Below are positions 45,326 to 54,824 of a stretch of 64,000 bases of DNA, one piece after another. The notes under the pieces were generated by a model that was not told the DNA's origin, ran no database searches, and saw only the letters and a list, made by a program, of their open reading frames with translations. The DNA comes from Dolichospermum sp. DET69 (GTDB lineage: Bacteria; Cyanobacteriota; Cyanobacteriia; Cyanobacteriales; Nostocaceae). Within the stretch, counting starts at the first letter, position 1; the number at the start of each line of letters is the position of its first letter. Location: the NCBI GenBank assembly GCA_017355425.1, contig CP070233.1, positions 1,342,501 through 1,406,500 on the forward strand. Reading direction: 5' to 3'. The position numbers and the translations under genes are program-made.

Positions 45326-47413
45326 TCAATTGCTGATATGCAAAACAATATATGGTGAGTTAATAACTTTTGTGCGTTGACTGGCTACTAATGCCTGATA
45401 TACCATGGCGGCAACTTCGGCACGAGTGGCTTCCCTGGTGGGTGCTAGTAAGTTGGGATCTGGATAATTAACAATAATTTTCTGCTGGGTAGCGATGGTA
45501 ACTGCTGTTCGGGCATATTCGGGAATTTTATCTTGGTCAATATAGGTTAGGGTTTTTTGTTCAGTTGCCGAAAGTCCCAATCCGTTAACCAAGGAGACTA
45601 TGACTTGTAGCCGTTGAACGTTTTGGGTAGGACGGAAGGTGCGATCGCTAAATCCGCCCACAAAACCGCCTCTGGCTGCTATTTCAATGGCGTTAGCTGC
45701 CCAAAAATCTTTGGCGATGTCTGTAAATTCTGGGGAAGGACGTTTCGCTGGGGGATTAAAGGCAGCGGCGATTAAAGCTGTGTATTGGGCGCGGGTCATA
45801 GCTTGATCTGGTTGGTATGTGCCATCAGCAAAACCCTGAGTTAAGTTCATACTAACTAATGCCCGAATAAATGGTTCTGCCCAATGGCCAACAATATCGG
45901 AAAAAGAGGGAATCTCTGTCTCTGGTTTGACAATATAGGCAGAGGGCAGAGGATTTTCTAACCCTGTGGCCACGAGTGCCTGATAAATGAGAACTGCTAC
46001 TTCAGCGCGAGTGATGTCCCGCAGTGGTTCTAATTGATCTGGTTGAGGATAATTGACAACTAATAGTTTTTGCGTAGCCACTGTCACGGCACTGGTAGCG
46101 TAACTAGGAATCTGGACGCGATCACGGTATACCATTAAAACGTTAGGATTACCACCACTTAAGTTTAAACCGTTAACAATGGAGACTAGTGCCTGAATTT
46201 TGGTTAAGTTGTTTTCTGGACGAAATGTGCCATCGGGAAAGCCTTTCAAAAAGCCTCTATCCGCAGCACTGGCTATGGCTTTAGCCGCCCAAAAGTCTGA
46301 TTTTACATCTTTGAACTTATTTAGTTGATTACTTTCGGGTAGTTGAAATGTCTTTGTCATCAAGGCCGCATATTGGGCGCGGTTAATTGGTGTGGCTGGT
46401 TGAAAAGAGCCATCAGGAAAACCACTAATAATATCTTTACTGAATAAGGCTTCTACGAAGGCTGCCGCCCAATGTCCTTCTAAATCAGCAAACCTACTGC
46501 TTACTCCTATTTGACTAGGAGTGTCAGCGGTAGCAGCCATGAAATCTATCGCCCCAATCACCTGGGGAAGACTTAACTGATTACCCACAGAGATAATTTT
46601 TTGATCTGTAACATTTTGTAAATCGAATTTACCCTGTTCTCGAAAAATGTTGTCAGCAGGATCTTGGGGACTGCCTAAATCAGGAACAGCATTACCATTG
46701 ACTAAAAGACCACCTTGGGTATTATTAGTAATGAGATTCCGCCGTAATACTGGTTTAGCATCACGAGACAGAGCGATCGCTGTCCCATTGGCTGAAAGTT
46801 GATTATTTGCGACTAAAGGCGCAGCAAAATCACTAATAGCTATGCCTAAAGCATTATTTTCAAATACATTACGCAGCACTTCTCCTTTGCTATTCTTAGC
46901 CATGACTAGCCCACTCACTTTATTGTTAATAAACAAATTATCTACAATACCCGGTTTAGCATTACCAGTGGTGAAAATTCCTTCTCTAGTACAGTTCTTA
47001 AATGTACTATTAGCCACGGTAGGTATTGATGATTCAATCCACACACCAGTACCTTTAGTAGCAGGATTAGTCACCGTCACACCCAAAAGACTGGCATCAC
47101 CTTCTAAGAGTAAAGTGATATTCTGTACCCCAAAACTATGGCTGGTATATTCTCCACTGCCAGAAATGATCATTTCCTGACCTTTATTGGCCTCATTTCC
47201 GACTATCAACATGGACGGTGGAATGACTAAGGGAAAGACCTCTCCATTGGCTGTGCTATAAGTTCCCGTAGTTAACTGAATAATTGTTGATGTTTTCGCC
47301 TGTTTGAGGGCGCAGGTAATACTTTTTAGGGGATTGGCACGAGAACCCGTATTAGCATCATTTCCTGTAACAGGATTCACATAGAGTGTGGCCACAAGAC
47401 TAGAATTAACCAT
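45326..47413 (-). CDS. DUF1565 beta-helix protein with six SLH-type repeats
   Basis: A 695-residue protein. The first 280 residues are a DUF1565 beta-helix close to that of the protein at 42787-44340 (compare GTYSTANGEVFPLVI and SLLGVTVTNPATKGTGVWIE). The rest has two copies of a three-unit S-layer homology module: FADLEGHWAAAFVEAL, FKDVKSDFWAAKAIAS and a divergent third unit ending TRAEVAVLIYQAL, then FSDIVGHWAEPFIRAL, FTDIAKDFWAANAIEI and TRAEVAAMVYQAL. SLH domains attach proteins to the cell wall or, in cyanobacteria, to outer-membrane structures. No signal peptide is visible at the N-terminus, and a stop codon lies just upstream, so export is unexplained. Confidence 0.8.
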   Translation of the reverse strand: MVNSSLVATLYVNPVTGNDANTGSRANPLKSITCALKQAKTSTIIQLTTGTYSTANGEVFPLVIPPSMLIVGNEANKGQEMIISGSGEYTSHSFGVQNITLLLEGDASLLGVTVTNPATKGTGVWIESSIPTVANSTFKNCTREGIFTTGNAKPGIVDNLFINNKVSGLVMAKNSKGEVLRNVFENNALGIAISDFAAPLVANNQLSANGTAIALSRDAKPVLRRNLITNNTQGGLLVNGNAVPDLGSPQDPADNIFREQGKFDLQNVTDQKIISVGNQLSLPQVIGAIDFMAATADTPSQIGVSSRFADLEGHWAAAFVEALFSKDIISGFPDGSFQPATPINRAQYAALMTKTFQLPESNQLNKFKDVKSDFWAAKAIASAADRGFLKGFPDGTFRPENNLTKIQALVSIVNGLNLSGGNPNVLMVYRDRVQIPSYATSAVTVATQKLLVVNYPQPDQLEPLRDITRAEVAVLIYQALVATGLENPLPSAYIVKPETEIPSFSDIVGHWAEPFIRALVSMNLTQGFADGTYQPDQAMTRAQYTALIAAAFNPPAKRPSPEFTDIAKDFWAANAIEIAARGGFVGGFSDRTFRPTQNVQRLQVIVSLVNGLGLSATEQKTLTYIDQDKIPEYARTAVTIATQQKIIVNYPDPNLLAPTREATRAEVAAMVYQALVASQRTKVINSPYIVLHISN

Positions 47414-47904
47414 TGATTGTTAAACGTGTAAGGTTTTAATAGTGACATCCATAACAATACTATTGCCAAATTACGAGGGTGAGATGATAATGCTTTAACC
47501 ATGAACTCCCGTTTCTCACTCTTGCTTGGCAAAAACAATCAGCCTTAAAAATTCCTTAAAGGTTTCCGACAAGGATTTTTTAAATGTATTGACGGGGTAG
47601 ATAAGGGTTTTAGATTCTAAATTACCTTTTCCTCAAAACGCTTATGTATGCTTATTTTTGCCGTTTTTGCCAAAAATTATCAAGGCTCTTATTTTGGCAA
47701 CAGTATTGCATAATTAACCATATTTTTAGTTAAAATCCGGTTGATGAAAAAAAAGGAATAGGGAAACCCTATTCCCTTCGTGTCCTTCGTCCCTATTCCT
47801 TGCGGAACGCTTCGCGAACGTGGTTAATTTTCTATTTCTTTGCTTTGAATTTCATAAATCCTGCTAAAGTAACAAGTTAAATTAGCAGATTTTATGATTT
47901 ATAT
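47414..47904. other. Noncoding region between divergent genes
   Basis: Shared upstream region of the SLH protein and the amidase. It contains a hairpin GGAATAGGGAAACCCTATTCC (about 47755-47775) and GCGGAACGCTTCGCGAACG (about 47801-47819), both of small-repeat type. No gene is seen. Confidence 0.55.
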
Positions 47905-49296
47905 ATGAACAATAACGATCTAGCTTTTACTCCGGCTTTAGAATTAGCACAATTAATCCGTCTGCGGGAAGTGTCACCTTTAGAGTTGGTGGAAGTATAT
48001 TTAGAGAGAATTGAACGCTTAAATCCCCAACTGGGAAGTTATTTTACAGTCACGGCTGCAAAAGCGATCGCTGATGCTAAAAACAAAACGGAATTACTGA
48101 CAACGACTTCAGAATTACCGCCGTTTTTTGGTGTGCCAATTTCCATTAAAGATTTAAGTGCAGTTGCAGGTGTTACCTGTACTTACGGAAATCCGGCACT
48201 GTTAAATAATATTGCTAATCATGATGATGGCGTAGTTACAAAAATTAAACAAGCTGGATTTATTATTCTTGGTAAAACTGCAACTTCAGAATTAGGCTCT
48301 TGTCCTTACACCGAACCTCCGGGATTTCCACCAGCGAGAAACCCTTGGAATTTAGAATATACTCCGGGTGGTTCTAGTGGTGGTGCAGCAGCATCAGTAG
48401 CAGCAGGATTAAGTGCGATCGCTCAAGGTTCAGATGGTGGTGGTTCAGTCCGTGGTCCGGCGGCTTGTTGTGGTGTTGTTGGCATCAAACCAGCTAGAGG
48501 AAGAATCACTAAAGCCCCTGTAGGCGATCGCTTAGGAGGCATTGCTGTTGATGGTCCTCTTGCTCGCACAGTAGCTGATGCAGCGGCAATGTTAGATGTG
48601 ATGTCTGGCTATGTGACCGGTGATCCTTATTGGTTGCCAGATCCGCAACCATCATTTCTCGCTGCGACTCAAATTAAATTAGATTCTCTAAAAGTTGCCT
48701 TTAGTACCAGTATTCAGCCCTTTGGAGAAGCTGATGCTAACTGTAAACAAGGAGTATTAAAAACAGTTGAATTATTGGCACAATTTGGACATCAAGTTAC
48801 GGAACAATATCCAGACTTTAGCGGCTTAATTGAACCATTTATAGCAGTTTGGCAAGCGGGAATAGCAGCAGCAGGAATTCCCTCAGAAGCCTTACAACCT
48901 TTGAACCGCTGGTTATTAGCAAAAAATGGTTCTGCCGGTGAATATCTGCAAGCACTGTCCCAAATGCAAATTACCTCTCGGCAAATTATTGCATTTTTTG
49001 ATACTGTAGATGTGTTAGTATTACCTGTTTATTTACATTCTCCCATTCGTGTAGGTGAATGGGCAGATTTGAGTGCAGAAGAGACATTTGCCAAAATTGC
49101 CCACTGGGTTGCCCCTTGCCCTGTCGCAAATGCTACCGGATTACCTGCGATCGCTCTTCCTGTCGGTTTTGATAGCAATGGTTTACCCCTGAGTGTGCAG
49201 TTAATTGGTAAACCTGCGGCTGAGTCTACTTTAATTAGTCTAGCAGCGCAATTAGAAGCCGCTAATCCTTGGATTCAACATCGGCCAAAATTTTAG
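47905..49296 (+). CDS. Amidase-signature family hydrolase
   Basis: A 463-residue amidase with the full Ser-cisSer-Lys triad: K82 in GVPISIKDL, the Gly/Ser-rich GGSSGGAAASVAAG with the cis-Ser at about 157, and the nucleophile S181 in GSDGGGSVRGPAACCG. It hydrolyses an amide bond, but the substrate cannot be told; family members act on indoleacetamide, cyclic amides or aryl amides. It is not GatA, because the gene is alone and the C-terminus (LPVGFDSNGLPLSVQLIGKP) is that of general amidases. It is cytoplasmic, with no signal peptide. Confidence 0.85.
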   Translation: MNNNDLAFTPALELAQLIRLREVSPLELVEVYLERIERLNPQLGSYFTVTAAKAIADAKNKTELLTTTSELPPFFGVPISIKDLSAVAGVTCTYGNPALLNNIANHDDGVVTKIKQAGFIILGKTATSELGSCPYTEPPGFPPARNPWNLEYTPGGSSGGAAASVAAGLSAIAQGSDGGGSVRGPAACCGVVGIKPARGRITKAPVGDRLGGIAVDGPLARTVADAAAMLDVMSGYVTGDPYWLPDPQPSFLAATQIKLDSLKVAFSTSIQPFGEADANCKQGVLKTVELLAQFGHQVTEQYPDFSGLIEPFIAVWQAGIAAAGIPSEALQPLNRWLLAKNGSAGEYLQALSQMQITSRQIIAFFDTVDVLVLPVYLHSPIRVGEWADLSAEETFAKIAHWVAPCPVANATGLPAIALPVGFDSNGLPLSVQLIGKPAAESTLISLAAQLEAANPWIQHRPKF

Positions 49297-49301
49297 ATAA
49301 A

Positions 49302-49440
49302 CTGTCAGAATCAGGATTTAGAGGATTTAAAGATTTACAGGATTGTTATCCATGAAATAATCTGAAAAACAAAAAGTTTGCAAATATCTCAATATTAAAT
49401 CCTGTCAATCCTTAAATCGGTGGGTATCCTGATTCAGACA
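49302..49440. repeat. Inverted copies of the CTGAATCAGGAT repeat
   Basis: GTCAGAATCAGGATTTAGAG at the left and GGTATCCTGATTCAGAC at the right are inverted. They belong to the same repeat family as the 79-bp units at 29041-30122. Confidence 0.75.
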
Positions 49441-49442
49441 TT

Positions 49443-49928
49443 TTAATTAGCAAGTTTTTCCTGTTCACGAGCATCAACAACTAGAACTAAACAAAGTGCT
49501 GCAACTGCTTTTTCCCATTCTTGACGCACTTTTTCCTCTTCAACCCCATCAAATAAGCCTACCAAACGAGGAACAGCTTGTTCTAAAGCTGCGTGGGGTA
49601 CAGGACGATGTAATTCAACTAAGTGATTAATACTTTCTTGATTGTTGAGAAAACCAACTACCCATTTTGTTGTATGATCTGGACTGTCAGGAACACGCTT
49701 AACTCCTAATTCATTTTTTAGCCAATCATAAAAAAGTGGTAAATGTTCAGCTAAAACTGCACCGGCTGTAGGTAAGGTTTTTTTGAGTAAGTTAATATCT
49801 AAACTGTCCAATTCCTTTTTCAAAGCGGGTGAGTTAAGTACCTCATTTAAAGGTGTTGCAAGTATGGATTCTATTTCTGTTTCGGAAAAATCTAGATTTT
49901 GAGTGAAAGTTGAAATTAAAGATTTCAT
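49443..49928 (-). CDS. Unknown 161-residue protein
   Basis: A soluble, mostly helical protein with no family I recognise. Segments such as LNEVLNSPALKKELDSLDIN, AVLAEHLPLFYDWLKNELGV and AVPRLVGLFDGVEEEKVRQE are regular amphipathic helices. A ribosome binding site (TGGAG) is near the ATG. It is convergent with the amidase and stands before a degenerate region. Confidence 0.6.
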   Translation of the reverse strand: MKSLISTFTQNLDFSETEIESILATPLNEVLNSPALKKELDSLDINLLKKTLPTAGAVLAEHLPLFYDWLKNELGVKRVPDSPDHTTKWVVGFLNNQESINHLVELHRPVPHAALEQAVPRLVGLFDGVEEEKVRQEWEKAVAALCLVLVVDAREQEKLAN

Positions 49929-50199
49929 TTTTTACACTCCAGAGATGATCTCTTAAAGGTATAAAATAATTATAGCAATACTATAAGCTGTTGCTCATCA
50001 TATAATTTCTTTTGCACTGGAGTATTGACAACCAAAAACGCAAATAAATGCTGGTAATTAATCAAAAAATCTGATTTTATTTGCCACTTATTATTTGATA
50101 TTTATTTACAAAACTTAACTAATGGACAACTGATTTGGCATCACAAACAATACATACCCCACCATATTTTTTGAGAAGTGGTCTAAGTACAGAAAATAA

Positions 50200-52349
50200 G
50201 AGAGCATTACCTTCAGACTCGCCCAAACCGCAGTTTTTGATGCTATAAACAGTATTACCAAGACTTACAAAAACTATCATTTCACAGGTACAGCCCCGAC
50301 AATTGTATCAGCAGAAGCCGCCGCCGCCTCAGCCGCTTATACCGTTCTCATCAATCTCTACCCTAACCAAAAAACCTTCTTTGATACTGCTTTAACAGCC
50401 TCCCTAGCTAAAATTACTGACGGTGAAGCAGAAACTACGGGAGTAACCTTTGGTCAAACTGTTGCCAATGATATCCTCACCTTGCGGAGTACAGATGGGT
50501 TCAATACCACCGTAAATTATACACCTGGAACTAACCCTGGTGATTGGCAACCAACACCACCAGCTAATGCTTCAGCTTTGTTACCACAATGGGGACAGGT
50601 GACACCATTCGGATTAACCAGTGGTTCTCAATTCCGTCCTGCTGGTGAACCCGCTTTAACGAGTGATCAATATACTACAGAGTTCAATCAGGTTAAGGAT
50701 TTAGGCAGTATTAATAGTACCACCCGCACTGCTGACCAAACAGAAATTGCCAAATTCTGGGCAGACGGTTCAGGTACATTTACACCTCCTGGACACTGGA
50801 ATCAAATTGCTCAAAATGCCGCTGCAACCAAGGGTAATTCCTTAGTAGATAATGCCCGTTTATTTGCCTTATTGGATATTTCCTTGGCTGATGCAGGAAT
50901 TGCTGCTTGGGATGCTAAATATACCGAAAATTCTTGGCGACCCATTACCGCAATTCAAAAAGCTGATACAGATGGTAATCCTAATACCACTGCTGACACC
51001 AATTGGAAACCCCTAATTACGACACCGCCATTCCCCAGCTATATTTCTGGACATAGTACCTTTAGTGGGGCTGCGGCAACGGTATTAACGACAATTTTGG
51101 GTGATAATGTCAGCTTTAGTCTCAATTCTCTGGGAACTCCTGGTGTTAATCGTACTTTCACTAATTTTAATGCTGCTGCAAATGAAGCGGGAATTAGTCG
51201 GATTTATGGCGGGATTCATTTCAATGCAGATAATAATGTGGATGGATTAGCTACTGGTAAGTCGGTGGGTAATTATGTCTTACAAAACTTGTTAACGAAG
51301 GATGTTCAGGCTCCTGTTATTCAGGCAAGTTTAACTAATGATACGGGTAGCAGTAATACCGACAAGATTACGAATAATCCTGCTATTTCTGGCACGGTTA
51401 CGGATGAAAATGCGATCGCGGTCTTCCGTGCCAAGTTGGACAGTGGGGCTTTTGTGGATGTTTTGGGAACTCTGCAAAAGGTCGGTTTTAGTTTAGACAG
51501 TGCCAAGCTGAAGGAAATTAATGGTAATACGGATCTTAGTCAAGGAGAACATACTCTTGGTTTAGAGGCAACAGATAGCAAGGGCAATGTTTCTGCTGTC
51601 TTGAATTACAGTTTTACCTTGGATTCAGTCTCACCGATCGCGGCGATTACGAGTGATTTGAGTAACGAACCAACCAGTTTAGATGTCACGGTGAGCGAAG
51701 TTGTTTCTGGGGAAGTTTTTGCTCAGGGTTCCTACAGTTTGAAGGTTGTGGGTGGGTCCAATGATGGTCAGTCCGTTGTGATCAATTCTCTTACTAAGGT
51801 TAGTGATACTTTAGTTCGATTGAGTTAGGTTTTGGGGATGCGTCTAAAGCGTTATTACAGCAGGCGTTACCTAATGTTGATCCATCGGTATGGGATGAGG
51901 TTAAGGTGATGTTTGCGCCAGGTTCGGCTCAGGATCGTGAGGGGAATGCCGCAACTCAGGCGATGATTGTCCCTGTGGCTCCTGATCGTTTGCCTGCTCC
52001 GTTACCGCCAGGGGTTGATCCGAAGTTGGTGATTTCGCTACCTACTCAAATTCAGGACATTGAGATTAGCTTTGTTATGGATGATGGTGATAGCGCACCA
52101 GGTGATTTTGATTTTAATGATCTAACCCTCTATCTGGACGACATCAATACAGGGATTATCTTAAATGGTTGGCCGAATGATGCCAATGATTTCAGAAATA
52201 CAGTTTCAGGAACACCTCTGAATGGGGATGCAATTCTAGCCGCCCTTGAAGCTGATGGTAAATTAATTGCTACATTTAGTGATGCTGATCCAAGTGATAA
52301 TTTCTGGGATTTAAGTGGTGGTTTCGATGCGACCCTTAAAATTAAGTAA
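50200..52349 (+). pseudogene. Vanadium-haloperoxidase/PAP2-like gene, truncated and frameshifted
   Basis: The open part begins after an in-frame TAA at 50197-50199 with FRLAQTAVFDAINSITKTYK, an internal part of vanadium-dependent haloperoxidase-like proteins, so the N-terminus is lost. The next ATG is at 50482. The active-site region is present: ARLFALLDISLADAGIAAWD, WRPITAIQ, FPSYISGHSTFSGAAATVL and SRIYGGIHFNADN. After that come extracellular Ig-like repeats (residues APVIQASLTNDTGSSNTDKI). The frame stops at 51828, but in another frame the protein goes on from 51822 (ELGFGDASKALLQQALPNVD) to 52349, so one base is lost. It would be secreted, and is probably dead. Confidence 0.7.
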
Positions 52350-52389
52350 AGTTATCTTGCCATTATTCCCAAACAAGGTTTGGAAGTAA

Positions 52390-52809
52390 ATGAATAAAAC
52401 AAGTCTCAGAGGTCTAGGTTTATTAGCGGCAATACTATCTTTGGCTACTGGTTGTGGTCTAAGTAATTCTCCCATTACGCGGAACCAAGGGTCAGAACGA
52501 ACTCTTAATTTTCCGACTAATCGCTCTTTAGGTAAACTCTATATCCTAGAAGAGAACCTTCATTTTCTGAGCGGTTTGGGTAAGGAAGAAAAAGGAGAAG
52601 CACAAGGTAGCGTTCGTGTTGTAGTACCAGATGGATGGTTGCTAGAATTGCGGGTAAGTTCCGAAGCATCCAGCGATCTTTCTGCACTCTCTGCCCTTAA
52701 AGCTAATGATTTACAGGCAATCTCTCTATTACAATTGATAAAAAAAGACTTTTTCCTTCTTGTTATGCGCCATAGTGCGATCGCTTTTTGGGGTGTGAGA
52801 GGGCGATAG
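52390..52809 (+). CDS. Lipoprotein, C-terminus replaced by repeat DNA
   Basis: A 139-residue frame with a lipoprotein signal: LRGLGLLAAILSLATGCGLS, lipobox LATGC with Cys22 as the lipid anchor. The mature part (NFPTNRSLGKLYILEENLHF, and VRVVVPDGWLLELRVSSEAS) looks like a beta-rich domain in cyanobacterial lipoproteins of unknown function. The last residues (MRHSAIAFWGVRGR) are translated from the HIP1 array that starts about 52776, so the original end is lost or the frame is shortened. Whether it is still made is unclear. Confidence 0.55.
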   Translation: MNKTSLRGLGLLAAILSLATGCGLSNSPITRNQGSERTLNFPTNRSLGKLYILEENLHFLSGLGKEEKGEAQGSVRVVVPDGWLLELRVSSEASSDLSALSALKANDLQAISLLQLIKKDFFLLVMRHSAIAFWGVRGR

Positions 52810-53130
52810 CGAAGCGCGACCTAGGAATCGCTTTTGGGAATGTGGAGGGGTGATCGCTTTTTGGGATGTGAGGGGGCGATCGCTTTTTGAGGGTGTGGGA
52901 GTGCGATCGCTTTTGGGGATGTGAGGGGCGATCGCTTTTGGGGATATGGGAGGGGCGATCGCTTTTTGGATGTGGGAGGGCGATAGCGAAGCGCTCCGTA
53001 GGAATCGCTTTTTTAGGATGTGGAAGGTGCGATAGCGAAGCGCTCCGTAGGAATCGCTTTTGGAGGATGTGGGAGGGCGATAACGTACCCGCAAAGGCAC
53101 TCAGTCCTCCGTAGGAATCGCTTTTTCGTC
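52776..53130. repeat. HIP1-based tandem array 1
   Basis: Imperfect units of about 28 bp, of the form GCGATCGCTTTTTGGGATGT plus GGGAGG. Several HIP1 octamers are split between GCGAT and CGC by insertions: 52808-52828, 52985-53005 and 53034-53054 (21 bp each) and 53082-53118 (37 bp). Confidence 0.9.
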
Positions 53131-53230
53131 CATGTTGGTGTGGGCTTTTCCCATTTTCTTCGATTCAGATTAGAATGAAGATAATATTCAGATTCAGTAT
53201 TCAACACTTATTGTAAGAGAATTACTAATC

Positions 53231-53449
53231 ATGACTAAACTAGAAATAAATCAATTCCAGTCTAATCTGACTAAATATCTTGACTTGGTAATCAAAGGAG
53301 AGAAAATCATTATTACACAAGATAATAAACCAGTGGCAGAAATTTCCCCAATTCAACGCCCATTGAAACGAGGTAGTGCTAAAGGAAAAGTGTGGATATC
53401 ATCAGATTTTAACGAACCTCTCGAAGACTTTAAGGATTATATGGAATGA
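53231..53449 (+). CDS. Phd/YefM-family antitoxin
   Basis: A 72-residue antitoxin with the Phd fold: MTKLEINQFQSNLTKYLDLV, then IKGEKIIITQDNKPVAEISP, the DNA-binding and dimer part. The acidic C-terminus (DFNEPLEDFKDYME) should bind the toxin. Its stop overlaps the toxin start by 4 bp (ATGA). It stands between HIP1 arrays 1 and 2. Confidence 0.85.
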   Translation: MTKLEINQFQSNLTKYLDLVIKGEKIIITQDNKPVAEISPIQRPLKRGSAKGKVWISSDFNEPLEDFKDYME

Positions 53450-53832
53450 AATTATTATTGGATACCCAAATAATTATTTGGTTCGTTAACGATGATCCGC
53501 AACTGAATGATCATCTAAAAGATTTAATCGAAGACAAAAACAATACCATTTATTTAAGTATTGCTAGTCTTTGGGAAATGTCTATTAAATATAATTTAGG
53601 AAAACTAAAATTTGAGAGGTCATATCAAGAGTTTGTTGAGTTAGAAATTATCCAAAGTTGTATCAATTTACTTGACATCAAAGTAAACCACCTTTATGTT
53701 CATTCCCATTTGCCATTGCATCATAAAGACCCCTTTGATCGGCTCATTATTGCTCAATCCATAGCCGAAAATATTCCTCTCATCTCCGTTGATTCTATTT
53801 TTTCGCAGTACCCTGTAACAATAATCAATTAA
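53446..53832 (+). CDS. VapC-like PIN-domain toxin
   Basis: A 128-residue PIN-domain protein of the type paired with Phd antitoxins. Metal-binding acidic residues are visible in MKLLLDTQIIIWFVND (D6), LSIASLWEMSIKYNLGK (E about 43), HHKDPFDRLIIAQSIAE (D about 94) and LISVDSIFSQYP (D about 114). It should act as an RNase. Directly after it, array 2 begins. Confidence 0.88.
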   Translation: MKLLLDTQIIIWFVNDDPQLNDHLKDLIEDKNNTIYLSIASLWEMSIKYNLGKLKFERSYQEFVELEIIQSCINLLDIKVNHLYVHSHLPLHHKDPFDRLIIAQSIAENIPLISVDSIFSQYPVTIIN

Positions 53833-53839
53833 CTAGTAC

Positions 53840-54180
53840 GATAGCGAAGCGCTCCGTAGGAATCGCTTTTTTGGGATGTGGGGGTGCGATCGTTTTTTTG
53901 GGGATGTGGAGGGGCGATCGCTTTTGGGGATGTGGAGGGGCGATCGCTTTTTGGGATGTGGAGGGCGATCGCTTTTTGGATGTGGGGGATGCGATCGCTT
54001 TTTTGGGATGTGGGGGTGCGATCGCTTGTTGAGGGTGTGGGAATGGGCGATCGCTTTTTGGGGATGTGGGGAATGGGCGATCGCTGTTTGGGATGTGGAG
54101 GGGCGATAGCGAAGCGCTGCTGCAAGCAGTTCGCTGTTTGGATGTGGGGTGCGATAGCGAAGCGCTCCGTAGGAATCACA
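53840..54180. repeat. HIP1-based tandem array 2
   Basis: The same type of unit as array 1 with about nine HIP1 sites. Insertions at the same point of the octamer stand at 53843-53863 (21 bp), 54108-54131 (24 bp) and 54156-54176 (21 bp). Confidence 0.9.
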
Positions 54181-54243
54181 AATATCTCATAAAAACTTTT
54201 GCGGTTATAATTATTAGCAATACAGTAAGTTATATTTGCTGCT

Positions 54244-54450
54244 ATGAGTAACGCATTACAATACATCTGTGATTCAGAAGGGCAAACAGTTTCCGTAGTT
54301 GTCCCCATTGCCCTTTGGCAAGAAATAATTGCTGAGAGAGAAACTGCTTATCTACTGAGTAGTCCAGCCATGAAAGCAAGATTACTTACAGCTAGAAAAC
54401 GTCAAGATGGAATTTCTTTAGAAGCAGCCTGTGAAAAACTTGGAATTTGA
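54244..54450 (+). CDS. Antitoxin of a YoeB-type toxin
   Basis: A 68-residue protein, MSNALQYICDSEGQTVSVVV with PIALWQEIIAERETAYLLSS next. The pattern is a degenerate Phd-like or RelB-like antitoxin common in cyanobacteria, with a C-terminal segment KRQDGISLEAACEKLGI. The toxin start lies 20 bp inside its 3' end, so both are translated together. Confidence 0.75.
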   Translation: MSNALQYICDSEGQTVSVVVPIALWQEIIAERETAYLLSSPAMKARLLTARKRQDGISLEAACEKLGI

Positions 54451-54688
54451 TGCAGATGCTTTTGAGGACTTAGCTTGGTGGATCGAAAGCGACCGTAAAA
54501 AAGCATTAAAAATCATCAAACTAATTCGTGAAGTACAACGTAATCCATTTGAAGGAACAGGACAACCTGAAGCTCTAAAACACGATCTATCTGGCTGCTG
54601 GTCACGGCGAATCGATCAAGAACATCGTCTGGTTTATGAAGTCCTAGATGATAAAATCAGAATTCTCGCCTGTCGCTTTCACTACTGA
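54431..54688 (+). CDS. Txe/YoeB-family toxin
   Basis: An 85-residue ribosome-dependent mRNA interferase of the YoeB family. It begins with a GTG inside the antitoxin gene: MKNLEFDADAFEDLAWWIES, then ALKIIKLIREVQRNPFEGTG, then the active-site part LSGCWSRRIDQEHRLVYEV and the C-terminal ACRFHY with the conserved His-Tyr. Family length is normal and the catalytic residues are there. Array 3 starts right after it. Confidence 0.88.
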   Translation: MKNLEFDADAFEDLAWWIESDRKKALKIIKLIREVQRNPFEGTGQPEALKHDLSGCWSRRIDQEHRLVYEVLDDKIRILACRFHY

Positions 54689-54689
54689 A

Positions 54690-54800
54690 AATCGCTTTTG
54701 GGGATGTGGAGGGCGATAGAGCAAGCGCTGACTTGTCAGTTCGCTTTTTGGGATGTGGGAGGGCGATAGCGAAGCGCTCCGCAGGAATCACTTGTTGGGG
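54690..54800. repeat. HIP1-based tandem array 3
   Basis: A short array of the same unit between the YoeB-type gene and the end of the TnsD/TniQ-type gene. Insertions into HIP1 sites lie at 54718-54741 (24 bp) and 54768-54788 (21 bp). Confidence 0.85.
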
Positions 54801-54824
54801 GGATGTGGGGGTACAGCTAGTGTG

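Noticed and set aside
53876-54192. Overlapping Gly/Trp-rich frames on the plus strand
   Set aside because: They are translations of HIP1 array 2 in several frames and not proteins.
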